64,000 nucleotides of DNA from Leucobacter chinensis (GCF_019049105.1 NZ_JAHQZR010000013.1:62001-126000), one strand, 5' to 3'; counted from the stretch's first letter, positions 1 through 8,517 are shown. The notes: generated by a model from the letters alone, not told the origin. Numbers and translations are program-made.

Positions 1-1143
1 GCGGATTACTCTGGCAACGAGTTCGGGATCTGGTTCGCGGGCCTCACGTGATCGCACAAACTCAAGTCCAAAAAACGGACCCAGCTGGCGTGCTTCGCCG
101 ATGCTCTCATGCTCGGCGCAGAGCGAAGTGACGAGTTCGCTCAAACGCTCCTCAACGCGAGAGGCCGATAGCATCATCGGCTCTTCGCGAGCTGCGGTTA
201 GCATCGCTACCGCAGCAGCTGTTGACATTGGAGTGCCGCTAAAAGTGCCGCCGAGACCACCGGGCCTCACTGCGTCAAGCAGTTGAGCCCGGCCGGTCAC
301 AGCTGATAGCGGAAGGCCGCCGCCGAGCGACCCTCCGCTTATGAGAAGGTCAGGCTGAACGCCCAGCGAATCTGCAGCCCATAGGTTGCCAGTTCGGAGT
401 AGGCCGGTTTGGGTCTCATCGAACACGAGGAGAATGCCGTGCATATCGCAAATCTCGCGAACTCCCGTAAGGAATTCAGGGCTCATGGGTATGAGCCCGC
501 CTTCGCCTTGCACCGGTTCAATGATGACGCAGGCTACGTTGTTTGGATCGATGCGGGTGACGAACATATCGACGAATGAGCGGAGTGCCCGTTCGTCGCT
601 CACTCCTCGATAGGGGTATGGCGCTTCGGCTTGGTAGATATCAGGGGCAAAAGGCCCAAAGCCCTTTTTATAGCGAGTGAAACCCGAGAGTGACATGCCG
701 AGGAGCGTGCGCCCGTGGAATGAGCGGTCGAAAGATATCACTCCAGTGCGGCCTGTCGCAGTTCGTGCGATTTTCACAGCATTTTCAACAGCCTCTGCGC
801 CTGTAGTCGAAAGAATCGATTTTTGGCCGGTGGGGTGCTCATCGTGCTGCTCGCCTTCAGCTGACGTTCCTCTGCGACATGGCGAGACTTCAGAGAGCAG
901 CCTGCAGACCTCTCCGTAGCTCTTGTGCTGACCTATGATCATGAATTGATGCAAGAACAGCTGTGCCTGCTCGTGGATCGCCTCGACTACTGGCGCGAAG
1001 CGGTGGCCGAAATTCACACACGAAATGCCGCTCACGAAGTCGATGAGTGCTAACCCATCGGTAGTCGTCACGATCGACCCTTGCGCCTCAGCGACCTCGA
1101 CTGCTCCTTCGGTCAGGCTGCTCGAGACCCACTCTTTGTTCAT
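1..1143 (-). CDS. Class III aminotransferase homologue lacking the PLP lysine (3' end outside window)
   Basis: The reading frame opens at ATG 1143-1141 behind an AAGGAG site and runs off the left edge, so 381 codons are visible. It has the class III fold signatures in order: TTGAEAVENAVKIAR, SFHGRTLLGM, IIEPVQGEGG, FDETQTGLLRTG with the PLP-ring aspartate, and GTFSGTP. Where the family has the Schiff-base lysine (PDxxxxAK-S-L-x-GG) this protein reads PDLLISGGSLGGG: codon 331-333 is GGG, giving Gly271. The family transfers amino groups from omega-amines or 2,2-dialkylglycines using PLP. Without the lysine it cannot form the internal aldimine, so it may be inactive, structural, or altered in chemistry. 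It lies 21 bp behind the dipeptidase gene and is probably co-transcribed with it. Codon usage is less GC-rich than in most of the window. Confidence 0.85.
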   Translation of the reverse strand, partial: MNKEWVSSSLTEGAVEVAEAQGSIVTTTDGLALIDFVSGISCVNFGHRFAPVVEAIHEQAQLFLHQFMIIGQHKSYGEVCRLLSEVSPCRRGTSAEGEQHDEHPTGQKSILSTTGAEAVENAVKIARTATGRTGVISFDRSFHGRTLLGMSLSGFTRYKKGFGPFAPDIYQAEAPYPYRGVSDERALRSFVDMFVTRIDPNNVACVIIEPVQGEGGLIPMSPEFLTGVREICDMHGILLVFDETQTGLLRTGNLWAADSLGVQPDLLISGGSLGGGLPLSAVTGRAQLLDAVRPGGLGGTFSGTPMSTAAAVAMLTAAREEPMMLSASRVEERLSELVTSLCAEHESIGEARQLGPFFGLEFVRSREAREPDPELVARVIR

Positions 1144-1164
1144 GTACTTGGCTCCTTGCTGCGC

Positions 1165-2328
1165 TTAACCGACGACCTGCTCGAAGACACGGAGGAAATT
1201 CTCGCCGAGAATCTTGCGAACCGCGTCATCGGTGTAGCCCCGGGCCACGAGACCACGGGTGATGTTCGGCAGGTCTCGGTAGTCATCGAAACCGACAAGA
1301 TTTTTCTTGTCATCGAGGCCGTGTTCTTTGCGCCACCCAAGGCCACTCGTCGTTGTTGCGGGTTGCGTTACGTTCTCGAGCGCCCACTTCGGCAGTTGCA
1401 AAGGCCAGTCGAGACCGATGCCAACATGGTCGACACCAACTACTTTCACCATATGGTCAATATGATCGAGCAACGAGTTGATGGTCGGATCTTCGTCTGA
1501 CGAGAGGAAGACAGGGATAGCGAAAACACCCACGACGCCACCCGTCGCAGCGACTGCTTCCATTGCTTCGTCTGACTTGTTGCGCTGGTGAGAGAAGACT
1601 GAAGCTGCACCGCAGTGCGATGCGAGCACGGGTGCCTCAGAGTACTTGCATGTGTCGAGAGTGGTTTGCTCGCTTGAGTGGGCAGTGTCGACGATGATTC
1701 CTTTTTCGTTCATAAAACGAATGACGTCACGCCCGAACTCGGTGACGCCGAGGTTTTTGCCCGATGTACAACCGCCGCCAAGCGAGTTGTCTTCGTTGTA
1801 CGTCATCAGCATCATGCGCATTCCCATCTCGTAGGCGAGGTTCATGCGGTGAATGTCGTCTTCAAAGTAGCTTGCCTTCTGAGTCGCAAGAAATTGGACG
1901 TGGGTGCCGTTTTTCTTAGCGCTGCGGAAATCCTCTGCCTTCAGCGCTTTATTCAGCCAATCGAAGCTGTCGAGTAGCGCCTGCGAATGGGTGAGGGCCT
2001 CGACCATGCCCTGTGTGTTGTGCCAGAAAAGATCACGGGTGCCTGCGGTGAGTCCACTTGCGTCCCATTGTTCTTTGAACTCAGGCAGTAGCCCGGCCAT
2101 AGCGAGCCGCTCGGGAACCTCCATGCCGAATTCCCATGCGGTGAGTCGATCTCCTGTGACATTGAGCGTTTGTTCGATAGTCTTTGTCATTTCTTCGGTC
2201 CAGACCCGGTAGCCGGTGGGCCCGTGAAAAAGCATGTCAACGATCACTGACTCATCATGGAGCGCGCGTGCCCGTTGTTCGTTTTCTGCAGTCATGCCAT
2301 CAAACTCGAAGTTGCCAAACGCAGTCAT
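1165..2328 (-). CDS. Peptidase M19 (renal/membrane dipeptidase) family protein
   Basis: This 387-residue protein has the TIM-barrel landmarks of M19 metal-dependent dipeptidases: GVTEFGRDVIRFMNEKGIIVDTAH, ASHCGAASVFSHQRNKSDEAM, VDHVGIGLDW and a C-terminal KILGENFLRVFEQV. The N-terminal HxD metal pair of classical members is not evident: the segment reads VIVDMLFHGPTG. It resembles the divergent M19 proteins that sit beside glycine-betaine/dimethylglycine catabolic genes in pseudomonads (from memory of that family), so the substrate may be a small N-substituted amino acid rather than a dipeptide. It is the first gene of a two-gene minus-strand unit with the aminotransferase homologue. Strong inverted repeats lie directly upstream. 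Cytoplasmic; no signal peptide is seen. Confidence 0.85.
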   Translation of the reverse strand: MTAFGNFEFDGMTAENEQRARALHDESVIVDMLFHGPTGYRVWTEEMTKTIEQTLNVTGDRLTAWEFGMEVPERLAMAGLLPEFKEQWDASGLTAGTRDLFWHNTQGMVEALTHSQALLDSFDWLNKALKAEDFRSAKKNGTHVQFLATQKASYFEDDIHRMNLAYEMGMRMMLMTYNEDNSLGGGCTSGKNLGVTEFGRDVIRFMNEKGIIVDTAHSSEQTTLDTCKYSEAPVLASHCGAASVFSHQRNKSDEAMEAVAATGGVVGVFAIPVFLSSDEDPTINSLLDHIDHMVKVVGVDHVGIGLDWPLQLPKWALENVTQPATTTSGLGWRKEHGLDDKKNLVGFDDYRDLPNITRGLVARGYTDDAVRKILGENFLRVFEQVVG

Positions 2329-2341
2329 AGATACCCCTTTG

Positions 2342-2370
2342 TTCGTATTTACGAATCATGTTCGTGATTC
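2342..2370. promoter_or_regulatory. Overlapping palindromes upstream of the dipeptidase gene (candidate operator)
   Basis: A perfect 14-bp palindrome, TTCGTA-TT-TACGAA (2342-2355), overlaps a second inverted repeat, GAATCA-N6-TGATTC (2353-2370). Both lie 14-42 bp upstream of the dipeptidase start at 2328. Further TTCGT/ACGAA-type words occur at about 2437-2442 and 2474-2480. A repressor or activator site is the likely reading; the protein is unknown. The IclR protein encoded at 11558 is one candidate. Confidence 0.55.
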
Positions 2371-2708
2371 TGTGCGAGTTAGCATAAGCCTGTTTTGATC
2401 CATCCGACAAGCAAAAGCGAACAAGATTCGCATAGACGAACTTCACCTGATTTATGCGCCACTTTTAGCGCTTTTGTTCGTAATGGTGTCTTCCAGTGAA
2501 TGCAGGAATCGTCACGAAAAGTGTGGAAAACGAGAGGCCACTCCTACAGTTGACTCATGGCTAATGACCCGATGTGGCTCACGGTGTGACGCCTGGCCCG
2601 ACGCGACCCACGGTGCGACGCAGTATGGCACCCAGGTGCAATGCCAGTGCGTGACCTTCATACCCTGGCCCGATGTGGGTGAGGGGCCTCTCGGGCCAGA
2701 GTAGAAGC
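2371..2708. other. Intergenic region between divergent dipeptidase and lipoprotein genes
   Basis: No coding frame here has a convincing start or composition. The left part (to about 2500) is A/T-rich and presumably carries the promoter of the minus-strand dipeptidase unit. The right part is GC-rich and has imperfect direct repeats (CACGGTG-T/C-GACGC at 2580-2592 and about 2609-2621; CTGGCCCGA twice). A small hairpin, GGCC-N4-GGGCC, lies near 2688. Nothing else is recognised. Confidence 0.4.
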
Positions 2709-3155
2709 ATGAAAGCAACGTCACACAAAACCGGTTCTGTCGCTCTCGCAATCGTCGGTGCGGCTATCGGTGTTACCGTTCTTGCAAGCTGCTCACTCGC
2801 CGAGGCGGCCCTGTCCCCGCTCAAGCAAGACGCCTGGAGCGTCACCTACGAAATTAACGTCGAGGGGCAGACCGAGTCGAGCTTGGCCGAGGTCTCGTAC
2901 GCAAACCAAGAGAAGCGCGGTAAAGAACCCAAGATGGGCAAGACCGAGAGCGTGCGGGTGCAGCCAGTAGCCCCCGGTTGGAGCGCCGATGCGATCATCG
3001 ACACCACCAATACCGCGACCGTGCGTGCCGTGCCAGAAGATGGGCTTGTGGCTCACTGCCGCATTCTGCTCGACGGCGAAAATGAGATCGCCTCGGCTTA
3101 CGGCCTGCCGGGCGAAGAAGTCGAGTGTAGCGTCGAGACCCCCGAGTTTGATTAG
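2709..3155 (+). CDS. Small predicted lipoprotein of unknown function
   Basis: The start is taken at ATG 2709, giving 148 residues and placing a standard signal directly at the N-terminus: a short basic stretch (MKATSHKTG), a hydrophobic core (SVALAIVGAAIGVTVL) and the lipobox LASC at residues 25-28. It is therefore predicted to be lipid-anchored on the outer face of the membrane. The mature part is mostly polar, with two later cysteines (near residues 119 and 140), and has no domain I recognise. It stands alone between a divergent dipeptidase gene and the MurJ-like gene, and its composition matches the GC-rich background rather than the flanking catabolic genes. Confidence 0.65.
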   Translation: MKATSHKTGSVALAIVGAAIGVTVLASCSLAEAALSPLKQDAWSVTYEINVEGQTESSLAEVSYANQEKRGKEPKMGKTESVRVQPVAPGWSADAIIDTTNTATVRAVPEDGLVAHCRILLDGENEIASAYGLPGEEVECSVETPEFD

Positions 3156-3255
3156 AGGGGTGCGGATCGGCTCCGCGGGCTTGCGCGACCTCGAGTGAGT
3201 ATCTTAATCGCGGCGGTTCCATACGTGTTCCGGGAAACGATATTCACTCGGCGAC

Positions 3256-4935
3256 ATGGGTGCGTTGGCTGAGGGCGTGCGCGGGGTGATCCGCTGCGAA
3301 CGTGTCAGTGGTGAGGGCTACACTCAAAGCAATCAGCCGAGAGAATTAAGGTCACGTTTGCTTACGCAGTTTGCGCCCCGATTGCGGGGTCCCGCCTTCG
3401 GCATCGCACTCGCGGTGCTGGTCTCGCGGCTGCTCGGCTTCGTGAAGGTCGTCGTGCTCGTCGCGGTCATTGGCGGCACGGCGGCGCACGTTGGCGGCCA
3501 AGCGTTCGAGGTTGCGAGCTCGGTGCCGCAGTATGTGTTCACGCTCATCTCGAGCGGGGTGCTCGGGGCGGTGCTCTTACCGAGCCTCGTGAGGGCGATG
3601 CAGCAGGGCGAGCAGGGGCAACGGTTCGTCAACCAGCTCTTCACGATCGCACTGTGGGGCGGCCTCGCGGTCACGGCGCTGCTCATGATCGGTGCGCCGC
3701 TGCTCGTGAACCTCTACGCCTACCAGTGGAGCCCTGCGTGGAAGGGGCTCACGGTACAGATGATGTACTGGTGCATTCCACAGCTCTTCTTTCTCATCGT
3801 GTTTGCGGTGCTCTCACAGGTGCTCAACGCCAACAAGCGCTTTCAGGCAGCGGCGTGGGCGCCCGCCTGCTCGAACCTCGTCGGCATTGCTGGGCTGCTG
3901 GTCTTTGCCTGGCTGCTGCCCTCGGGTCTCGGACCAGTCGAGAGCTGGAGCCCCACGATGGTCGCCGTGCTGTGCGGGTCGGCGACGCTCGCAACCGCCG
4001 TGCAAACCGCGATACTCATCATCGCGACCGCGCGCTCGGGCATTCGCCTGAGATTGCGTTTCTCGGTTTCGGGCATGCGGCTCGTCTCAGAGCTCGCAGG
4101 GTGGACCTTCGCTGGAGCGATCTTCGGCCAGGTCGCGACCATCACGATCGCCAACGTGGCAAACGCTGCGGGCGAAGCCATCAACGTCGCGGGCGCCGAC
4201 GGTGCGAGCTTCAACACGCTCGCGACGGCAACGCTCATCGTGCTCGTTCCGCACGGGGTGTTCACGGTCGCGCTCGTAACCAGCGCGTTTCCCGACATCG
4301 CCCTGAACGCTTCGACGCCGAACGATCCACGATTCATCGACGGGGCGGCCTCGGTGAGCCGCAAGATCAACAGCCTCATGCTCTTCGCCGTCGTCGTGAT
4401 CGTGCTGACAGCGCCAACGCTCTCGCTTATCGCCTGGGGCACCCCGCACGTCGGCACCGTCGCCCAGATACTCGCAGTCGGGGTGCTCGCCATTAGCCAG
4501 ACCTACCTGCTCAACCGCGTGAGCCTCGCCCGCAACAACGCGAAGGCGCCGTTCTACGCCCAGCTCACGGTCGCTTCGGTCACCGTTACCGGAACCATCA
4601 TTGCCTCGTTCACCCTGCCGTCGCACCTCGTGGTTCCGGCGATTGCCGCGACCATTGCCCTCGCGAACATCTCTGGGTGGATCGCAAGCAGCCTCCACCT
4701 GCGCTTCGTTTCGAAGGTCACCTACCCGACGATGCTGCCCCTCAGCGATTGGCCGCCCGTCGCCGCCGCTCTCATCACGCTCGTGAGTTTCGCGCTCTGG
4801 GGCGTGGCCATCTTGCGCGATGCCCCGCGCATTGTGCCGCTGCTCATCTTCTGCGCGGCAGCCACGCTCTGCTACTTCGCGTGCCTCGCCGGTGGCCGTG
4901 CGCTGCAGCGCCACTGGCGCGCTGCAGAGGCGTAG
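3256..4935 (+). CDS. MurJ/MviN-like lipid II flippase family membrane protein
   Basis: A polytopic membrane protein of the MOP-exporter superfamily, up to 559 residues. The N-terminal part matches MurJ: FGIALAVLVSRLLGFVKVVVLVAVIG, then a second helix with GVLGAVLLPSLVRAM and a cytoplasmic stretch followed by QLFFLIVFAVLSQVLNANKRF. About 13-14 hydrophobic segments follow. MurJ moves undecaprenyl-linked peptidoglycan precursor across the membrane. Here the gene is alone, not next to trxB/parB or a kinase-like partner, so it could be a paralogue for another lipid-linked substrate. The true start may be TTG at 3358 (residue 35), which has AAGG about 6 nt upstream and removes an unusual polar leader. 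Confidence 0.8.
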   Translation: MGALAEGVRGVIRCERVSGEGYTQSNQPRELRSRLLTQFAPRLRGPAFGIALAVLVSRLLGFVKVVVLVAVIGGTAAHVGGQAFEVASSVPQYVFTLISSGVLGAVLLPSLVRAMQQGEQGQRFVNQLFTIALWGGLAVTALLMIGAPLLVNLYAYQWSPAWKGLTVQMMYWCIPQLFFLIVFAVLSQVLNANKRFQAAAWAPACSNLVGIAGLLVFAWLLPSGLGPVESWSPTMVAVLCGSATLATAVQTAILIIATARSGIRLRLRFSVSGMRLVSELAGWTFAGAIFGQVATITIANVANAAGEAINVAGADGASFNTLATATLIVLVPHGVFTVALVTSAFPDIALNASTPNDPRFIDGAASVSRKINSLMLFAVVVIVLTAPTLSLIAWGTPHVGTVAQILAVGVLAISQTYLLNRVSLARNNAKAPFYAQLTVASVTVTGTIIASFTLPSHLVVPAIAATIALANISGWIASSLHLRFVSKVTYPTMLPLSDWPPVAAALITLVSFALWGVAILRDAPRIVPLLIFCAAATLCYFACLAGGRALQRHWRAAEA

Positions 4936-4973
4936 CTCGCCGTCCCTCCGCTACCGCCGAGCACGCATACTCA

Positions 4974-5006
4974 CTCAGTGAACCTCATTTTTTGAGGAGA
5001 CACCGG
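4974..5006. repeat. Left copy of a roughly 33-bp similar segment flanking the low-GC block
   Basis: CTCAGTGAACC (4974-4984), then after 10 nt AGGAGACACCGG (4995-5006). The same 11-mer recurs at 15174-15184, followed after 9 nt by AGGGAGACCCGG. The two copies bracket the catabolic block whose codon usage differs from its surroundings. The segment also contains the small hairpin CCTCA-TTTTT-TGAGG (4983-4997). A remnant of an insertion boundary or a shared terminator-like sequence are both possible. Confidence 0.35.
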
Positions 5007-5044
5007 GCCCTCATCGCTGTGGTGGCTGCCCAAGAAATAATTTC

Positions 5045-5064
5045 GTTTCCCGCCAGGCGGAAAC
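5045..5064. promoter_or_regulatory. Palindrome upstream of the FAD oxidase operon (candidate operator)
   Basis: GTTTCC at 5045-5050 and GGAAAC at 5059-5064 form inverted arms; the 8-nt centre CGCCAGGC itself has GCC/GGC symmetry. It lies 65-85 bp upstream of the first start codon of the catabolic operon, in an A/T-rich promoter-like stretch. GTTTCC/GGAAAC arms are compatible with IclR-type sites, and an IclR gene is in the operon, but the pairing is inference. Confidence 0.5.
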
Positions 5065-5129
5065 TATTGCCAAATGACGGCAAGAGTTTGTTAATTTTCC
5101 TGTATTCATTCAAAGGCGATGGAGGGGAA

Positions 5130-6437
5130 ATGCAAACTGCTCATCTGAGAGGTCATAGTGTTGACCTCGCGATTATCGGGGCCGGAATCGTTGGCACGTC
5201 AATCGCGGTGGCCGCGGCTCAACGTGGCTTGAGCGTTGCCGTCATCGACGCGAACCCCACGCCGGGGTTTGGGTCGACGAGTGCTTCGGCTGGAATCGTT
5301 CGTGTTCATGCCGGTGACCTTGCAAGCAGTCTTATGTCGCATGAGTCAGTATTTGCGTGGAAGCACTGGCGCGATTTTGTGGGGGTTCCTGCGAGCGAAG
5401 CTGCTGCAGAGTTTGTCCAATGCGGCACGTTCATTCTTGAGGACCACAACGAGACTCTCGATAAGTATGCTGCGGTGCTCGAAGCAAACGGCATTGGCTT
5501 TTCCTTTCTTGACCACGACACGTTGCAAGAAGAACTGCCATGGGCAGACCTTGATAAGTTTGGGCCGCCGGCTCACCCCGACTCCGAAGAGTTCTGGAAA
5601 GAACCCGATGGCGTGATCGAACGGGCGTTGCATACCGCGAGCTCAGGCTACGTCGCTGACCCCGCTCTCGCGGCGCAGAATCTTGCGCAAAAAGCTCGCA
5701 GGTTAGGTGCACACTTTGTTATGGGGCAACGCGTTGTGGGCGCTTCTCGCGGTGCAGGTGGGCACTGGCAGCTGAGTTTACAGGATGGCGATGTGCTCGA
5801 GTCGGCGAGCGTCGTCAATGCGGCTGGACCTGCTTCGATAGAGGTTAATCGGTTGCTCGGCGTCGGTAACGACTTTACTGTTGGGCAGCGCATTATTCGT
5901 CAAGAGCTACACCATGTAACGGCCTCTGACGAAATCAAAAACCCGGCCCATATTGTCGACGGTGACCTGGGTATTAACTTTCGACCAGAGGGTAAAGACG
6001 GGTTCATGGTCGGTTCATCGGGAGACCCGGTTGACGGTGAAGAGCTCATTTCTGACTCGAACACATATCGGAGCGATGCAACTCGCGAAGGCTGGTACCG
6101 CCAGGCCGGGAGAGCTGCAAGACGCATTCCTTCGCTCGCGCTGACGGCGATTCCAAAGGGCGTTGCTGGTCTCTATGACGTTACTGATGACTGGCTACCG
6201 ATTTTTGATAAGACTGATCAGCCAGGTGCCTTCGTAGCGATCGGTACGAGTGGAAATCAGTTTAAAACGGCTCCTGTTGCTGGTGATTTTTTGGTCGACC
6301 TGATCGTTGCTCAGATGAACGGAGTGAACACCGACGAGCACCCACTCGAGGTGCGTCTTGAAGAGGCTGGCCAGAGTATTCAGACTTCAGTTTTCTCACG
6401 CTTACGCACGGTGAATGATGGAGGTATGCGCGGATGA
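5130..6437 (+). CDS. FAD-dependent amino acid/amine oxidoreductase (DAO family)
   Basis: ATG 5130 is chosen because GGAGGGG lies 3-9 nt before it, and because the FAD-binding strand then begins near residue 12 (VDLAIIGAGIVGTSIA, the GxGxxG dinucleotide motif). The protein has 435 residues and the DAO architecture of D-amino-acid dehydrogenases and sarcosine/glycine oxidases: N-terminal Rossmann core, ASAGIVR near residue 53, a substrate domain, and a C-terminal FAD-closing segment (GAFVAIGTSGNQFKTAPVAG). The family oxidises the C-N bond of amino or N-methylamino acids to an imine that hydrolyses to an oxo acid or aldehyde. It overlaps the aldehyde dehydrogenase gene by ATGA, which fits an aldehyde product. 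First gene of the plus-strand catabolic operon. Confidence 0.85.
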   Translation: MQTAHLRGHSVDLAIIGAGIVGTSIAVAAAQRGLSVAVIDANPTPGFGSTSASAGIVRVHAGDLASSLMSHESVFAWKHWRDFVGVPASEAAAEFVQCGTFILEDHNETLDKYAAVLEANGIGFSFLDHDTLQEELPWADLDKFGPPAHPDSEEFWKEPDGVIERALHTASSGYVADPALAAQNLAQKARRLGAHFVMGQRVVGASRGAGGHWQLSLQDGDVLESASVVNAAGPASIEVNRLLGVGNDFTVGQRIIRQELHHVTASDEIKNPAHIVDGDLGINFRPEGKDGFMVGSSGDPVDGEELISDSNTYRSDATREGWYRQAGRAARRIPSLALTAIPKGVAGLYDVTDDWLPIFDKTDQPGAFVAIGTSGNQFKTAPVAGDFLVDLIVAQMNGVNTDEHPLEVRLEEAGQSIQTSVFSRLRTVNDGGMRG

Positions 6438-7960
6438 GTGAACAACAGAGGCAGACAGATATTGATCTGGTGCTGCGTACTTTTTGGGCTGACGGGGTTC
6501 CAAAGAACTTTGTGAACGGCGGCTGGGTTGAACCCGTTGAGAGTAAACCGGTGTTTAATCCTTCGACGGGTCTTGAATTCAGCTCCGCTCCTGAGAGCAA
6601 CCGAGAAGAGGTCGGCGTTGCGGTTGATGCGGCTCTGGTTGCTCAGCGCGAGTGGCGGGCCCGTACTCCTGCGGAACGAGCGCTCGTGTTCTCGCAAATA
6701 GGCGAGAAACTGTCGGCGCTAGCTGAAGATTTTGCTTTCCTTGAGTCTGTTGACAGCGGCAACCCGCTTGCTTCAACTCGTCGGGATGTCGGGCTCGCCT
6801 TGAAATACCTTGCTGAGTGGCCAGGCATTGCTGCTGCACAACACGGACGTTTTACGAAGTCTCACCGTGACGGTTTTTCACTCGTCTCAGCAGAGCCATA
6901 TGGCGTTGTGGGAAAAATTATTGCGTACAATCATCCGTTGCTTTTCGCTCTTGCAGGTGCCATTTTTCCGCTCATGGCGGGTAATGGGCTCGTGATTAAG
7001 ACCTCTGCACAGACGCCGCTTTCGACACTCGCTCTCGGTGCAGTGTTGAAGGGAACGTTGCCTGATGGGCTGGTCAATATTCTTGGCGGAGGCGCTGAAG
7101 CAGGAGATGCCTTGGTGACCCATCCTGAAGTGAAACGTATCGCTTTTACTGGCAGCGATAGAACCGCGCTTGCGATTCAAGAACGACTTCCAAAGAGCGG
7201 CACAGTGAAGCACTTTAGCGCAGAGCTCGGTGGTAAGAACCCGTTTGTAATGTTTGATGATTGCGATGTCGCTGAGGCAACTGAGGCAGCCTTTGCTGGG
7301 CTGAGCTTCACCGTGAGTGCAGGCCAAAGCTGCCAGTCGACTGCGAAAATTCTCGTTCAACAAACGATCTTTGACGAGGTCGTCACTGCGTTAAGCCGCA
7401 GGATGGAGGGACTTCGTGTAGGGCCGGCTTATGAAGAGAACACTGAAATGGGGCCGGTCGTCTCACTCGAGCACCTTCGAACGGTGCGCGGCATGATTGA
7501 CAAGGCCGTTCATGAGGGTGCAACGCTGGTGACCGGTGGGCCGGGTTGCGAAGACGAAGCGGTAGGAGAGGGCTCGCAAGAACACCATGCGGGGGGCTAC
7601 TACCTCAAACCCACTTTGGTAACCGGTGTGACCGAGCAGATGAGTTTGTTCTCTCAAGAGGTGTTTGGTCCGGTTGCCGTTGTGATGCCGTTTGCAGATG
7701 AGGCCGAGGCTGTGCGACTTGCGAACGAGACTGAGTATGGTCTTTCAGCGGCGGTGTGGACCCGTGATCTTGATCGGGCGCTGCGAGTCTCTGAATCGAT
7801 ACAGGCCGGATATATCTGGGTGAACGATGCTAATCGGCATTACCCTGGTTCACCGTTCGGCGGTATGGGCAAGAGTGGTGTCGGCCGAGAAGAATCGGCT
7901 GACGAACTCGCGAGCTTCGTTGAACTGAAATCGGTGAACATCAAGGTGCGTGCGTCATGA
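6434..7960 (+). CDS. NAD(P)-dependent aldehyde dehydrogenase
   Basis: A full-length (508 residues) aldehyde dehydrogenase. Visible motifs are IAYNHPLLFALAGAIFPLMAGN in the cofactor domain, IAFTGSD, the general-base element ELGGKNPFVMF, the catalytic cysteine in SAGQSCQST, FSQEVFGPVAVV, and SPFGGMGKSGVGREE near the end. It oxidises an aldehyde to the acid. Its start overlaps the FAD oxidase stop (ATGA) and its stop overlaps the UbiX start (ATGA), so the three are translationally coupled. The substrate is unknown; the upstream oxidase probably supplies it. Third-position A/T is frequent. Confidence 0.92.
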   Translation: MSEQQRQTDIDLVLRTFWADGVPKNFVNGGWVEPVESKPVFNPSTGLEFSSAPESNREEVGVAVDAALVAQREWRARTPAERALVFSQIGEKLSALAEDFAFLESVDSGNPLASTRRDVGLALKYLAEWPGIAAAQHGRFTKSHRDGFSLVSAEPYGVVGKIIAYNHPLLFALAGAIFPLMAGNGLVIKTSAQTPLSTLALGAVLKGTLPDGLVNILGGGAEAGDALVTHPEVKRIAFTGSDRTALAIQERLPKSGTVKHFSAELGGKNPFVMFDDCDVAEATEAAFAGLSFTVSAGQSCQSTAKILVQQTIFDEVVTALSRRMEGLRVGPAYEENTEMGPVVSLEHLRTVRGMIDKAVHEGATLVTGGPGCEDEAVGEGSQEHHAGGYYLKPTLVTGVTEQMSLFSQEVFGPVAVVMPFADEAEAVRLANETEYGLSAAVWTRDLDRALRVSESIQAGYIWVNDANRHYPGSPFGGMGKSGVGREESADELASFVELKSVNIKVRAS

Positions 7961-8517
7961 CGAACCGCATTGTTGTTGGTATTAGTGGTGCGAGCGGCGT
8001 TCAGTACGGGGTGAGGTTGCTTGAGGTTCTTCGTGAGCTTGAGATTGAGTCGCACCTCGTGATTTCCAAAATGGCCGAGCTGACGCTTTCATATGAGCTT
8101 GATATGACCGCGAAAGAGGTGAAAAACCTCGCCAGTTACGTCCACTCCCCGAGAGACATGGCTGCGAGTATCGCATCAGGATCGTTTCAGACCCGCGGAA
8201 TGATCGTGGCTCCGTGCTCGGCGCGATCGATCGCAGACATCGCGAACGGCGGGGGAACAACACTCCTCGCGAGGGCCGCCGATGTGACGTTGAAAGAACG
8301 GAGACCACTTGTGCTTTTGCTGCGCGAGTCGCCGCTCAACCTGATTCACATCAGGAATATGGAGACCGTAACACTCGCAGGAGCCACGGTGTGCCTTCCG
8401 GTGCCTGCGTTTTATAACAGGCCGACCAGTATCGACGAGGTTATCGACGAAGGGGTGGGCAGAATGCTCGACCAGTTCGGTATCGAGACACCGCTGGTGA
8501 CGCGGTGGACCGAATAA
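7957..8517 (+). CDS. ubiX: UbiX-family flavin prenyltransferase
   Basis: The 186 residues match UbiX/Pad1: an N-terminal VVGISGASGVQYGVRLLEVL phosphate-binding motif, IVAPCSARSIADIANG in the middle, and the C-terminal RPLVLLLRESPLNLIHIRNM and PVPAFYNRPTSIDEVID segments that bind FMN and dimethylallyl phosphate. The enzyme adds a dimethylallyl unit to FMN to make prenylated FMN, the cofactor of UbiD-type decarboxylases. A UbiD gene follows two genes downstream, so it probably supplies that enzyme. It overlaps the aldehyde dehydrogenase stop by 4 nt. Confidence 0.93.
   Translation: MTNRIVVGISGASGVQYGVRLLEVLRELEIESHLVISKMAELTLSYELDMTAKEVKNLASYVHSPRDMAASIASGSFQTRGMIVAPCSARSIADIANGGGTTLLARAADVTLKERRPLVLLLRESPLNLIHIRNMETVTLAGATVCLPVPAFYNRPTSIDEVIDEGVGRMLDQFGIETPLVTRWTE

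Noticed and set aside
2474-2704. A 76-residue open frame in the gap before the lipoprotein
   Set aside because: It has no ribosome site, unusual composition (Cys/Trp/Arg) and overlaps promoter-like DNA.
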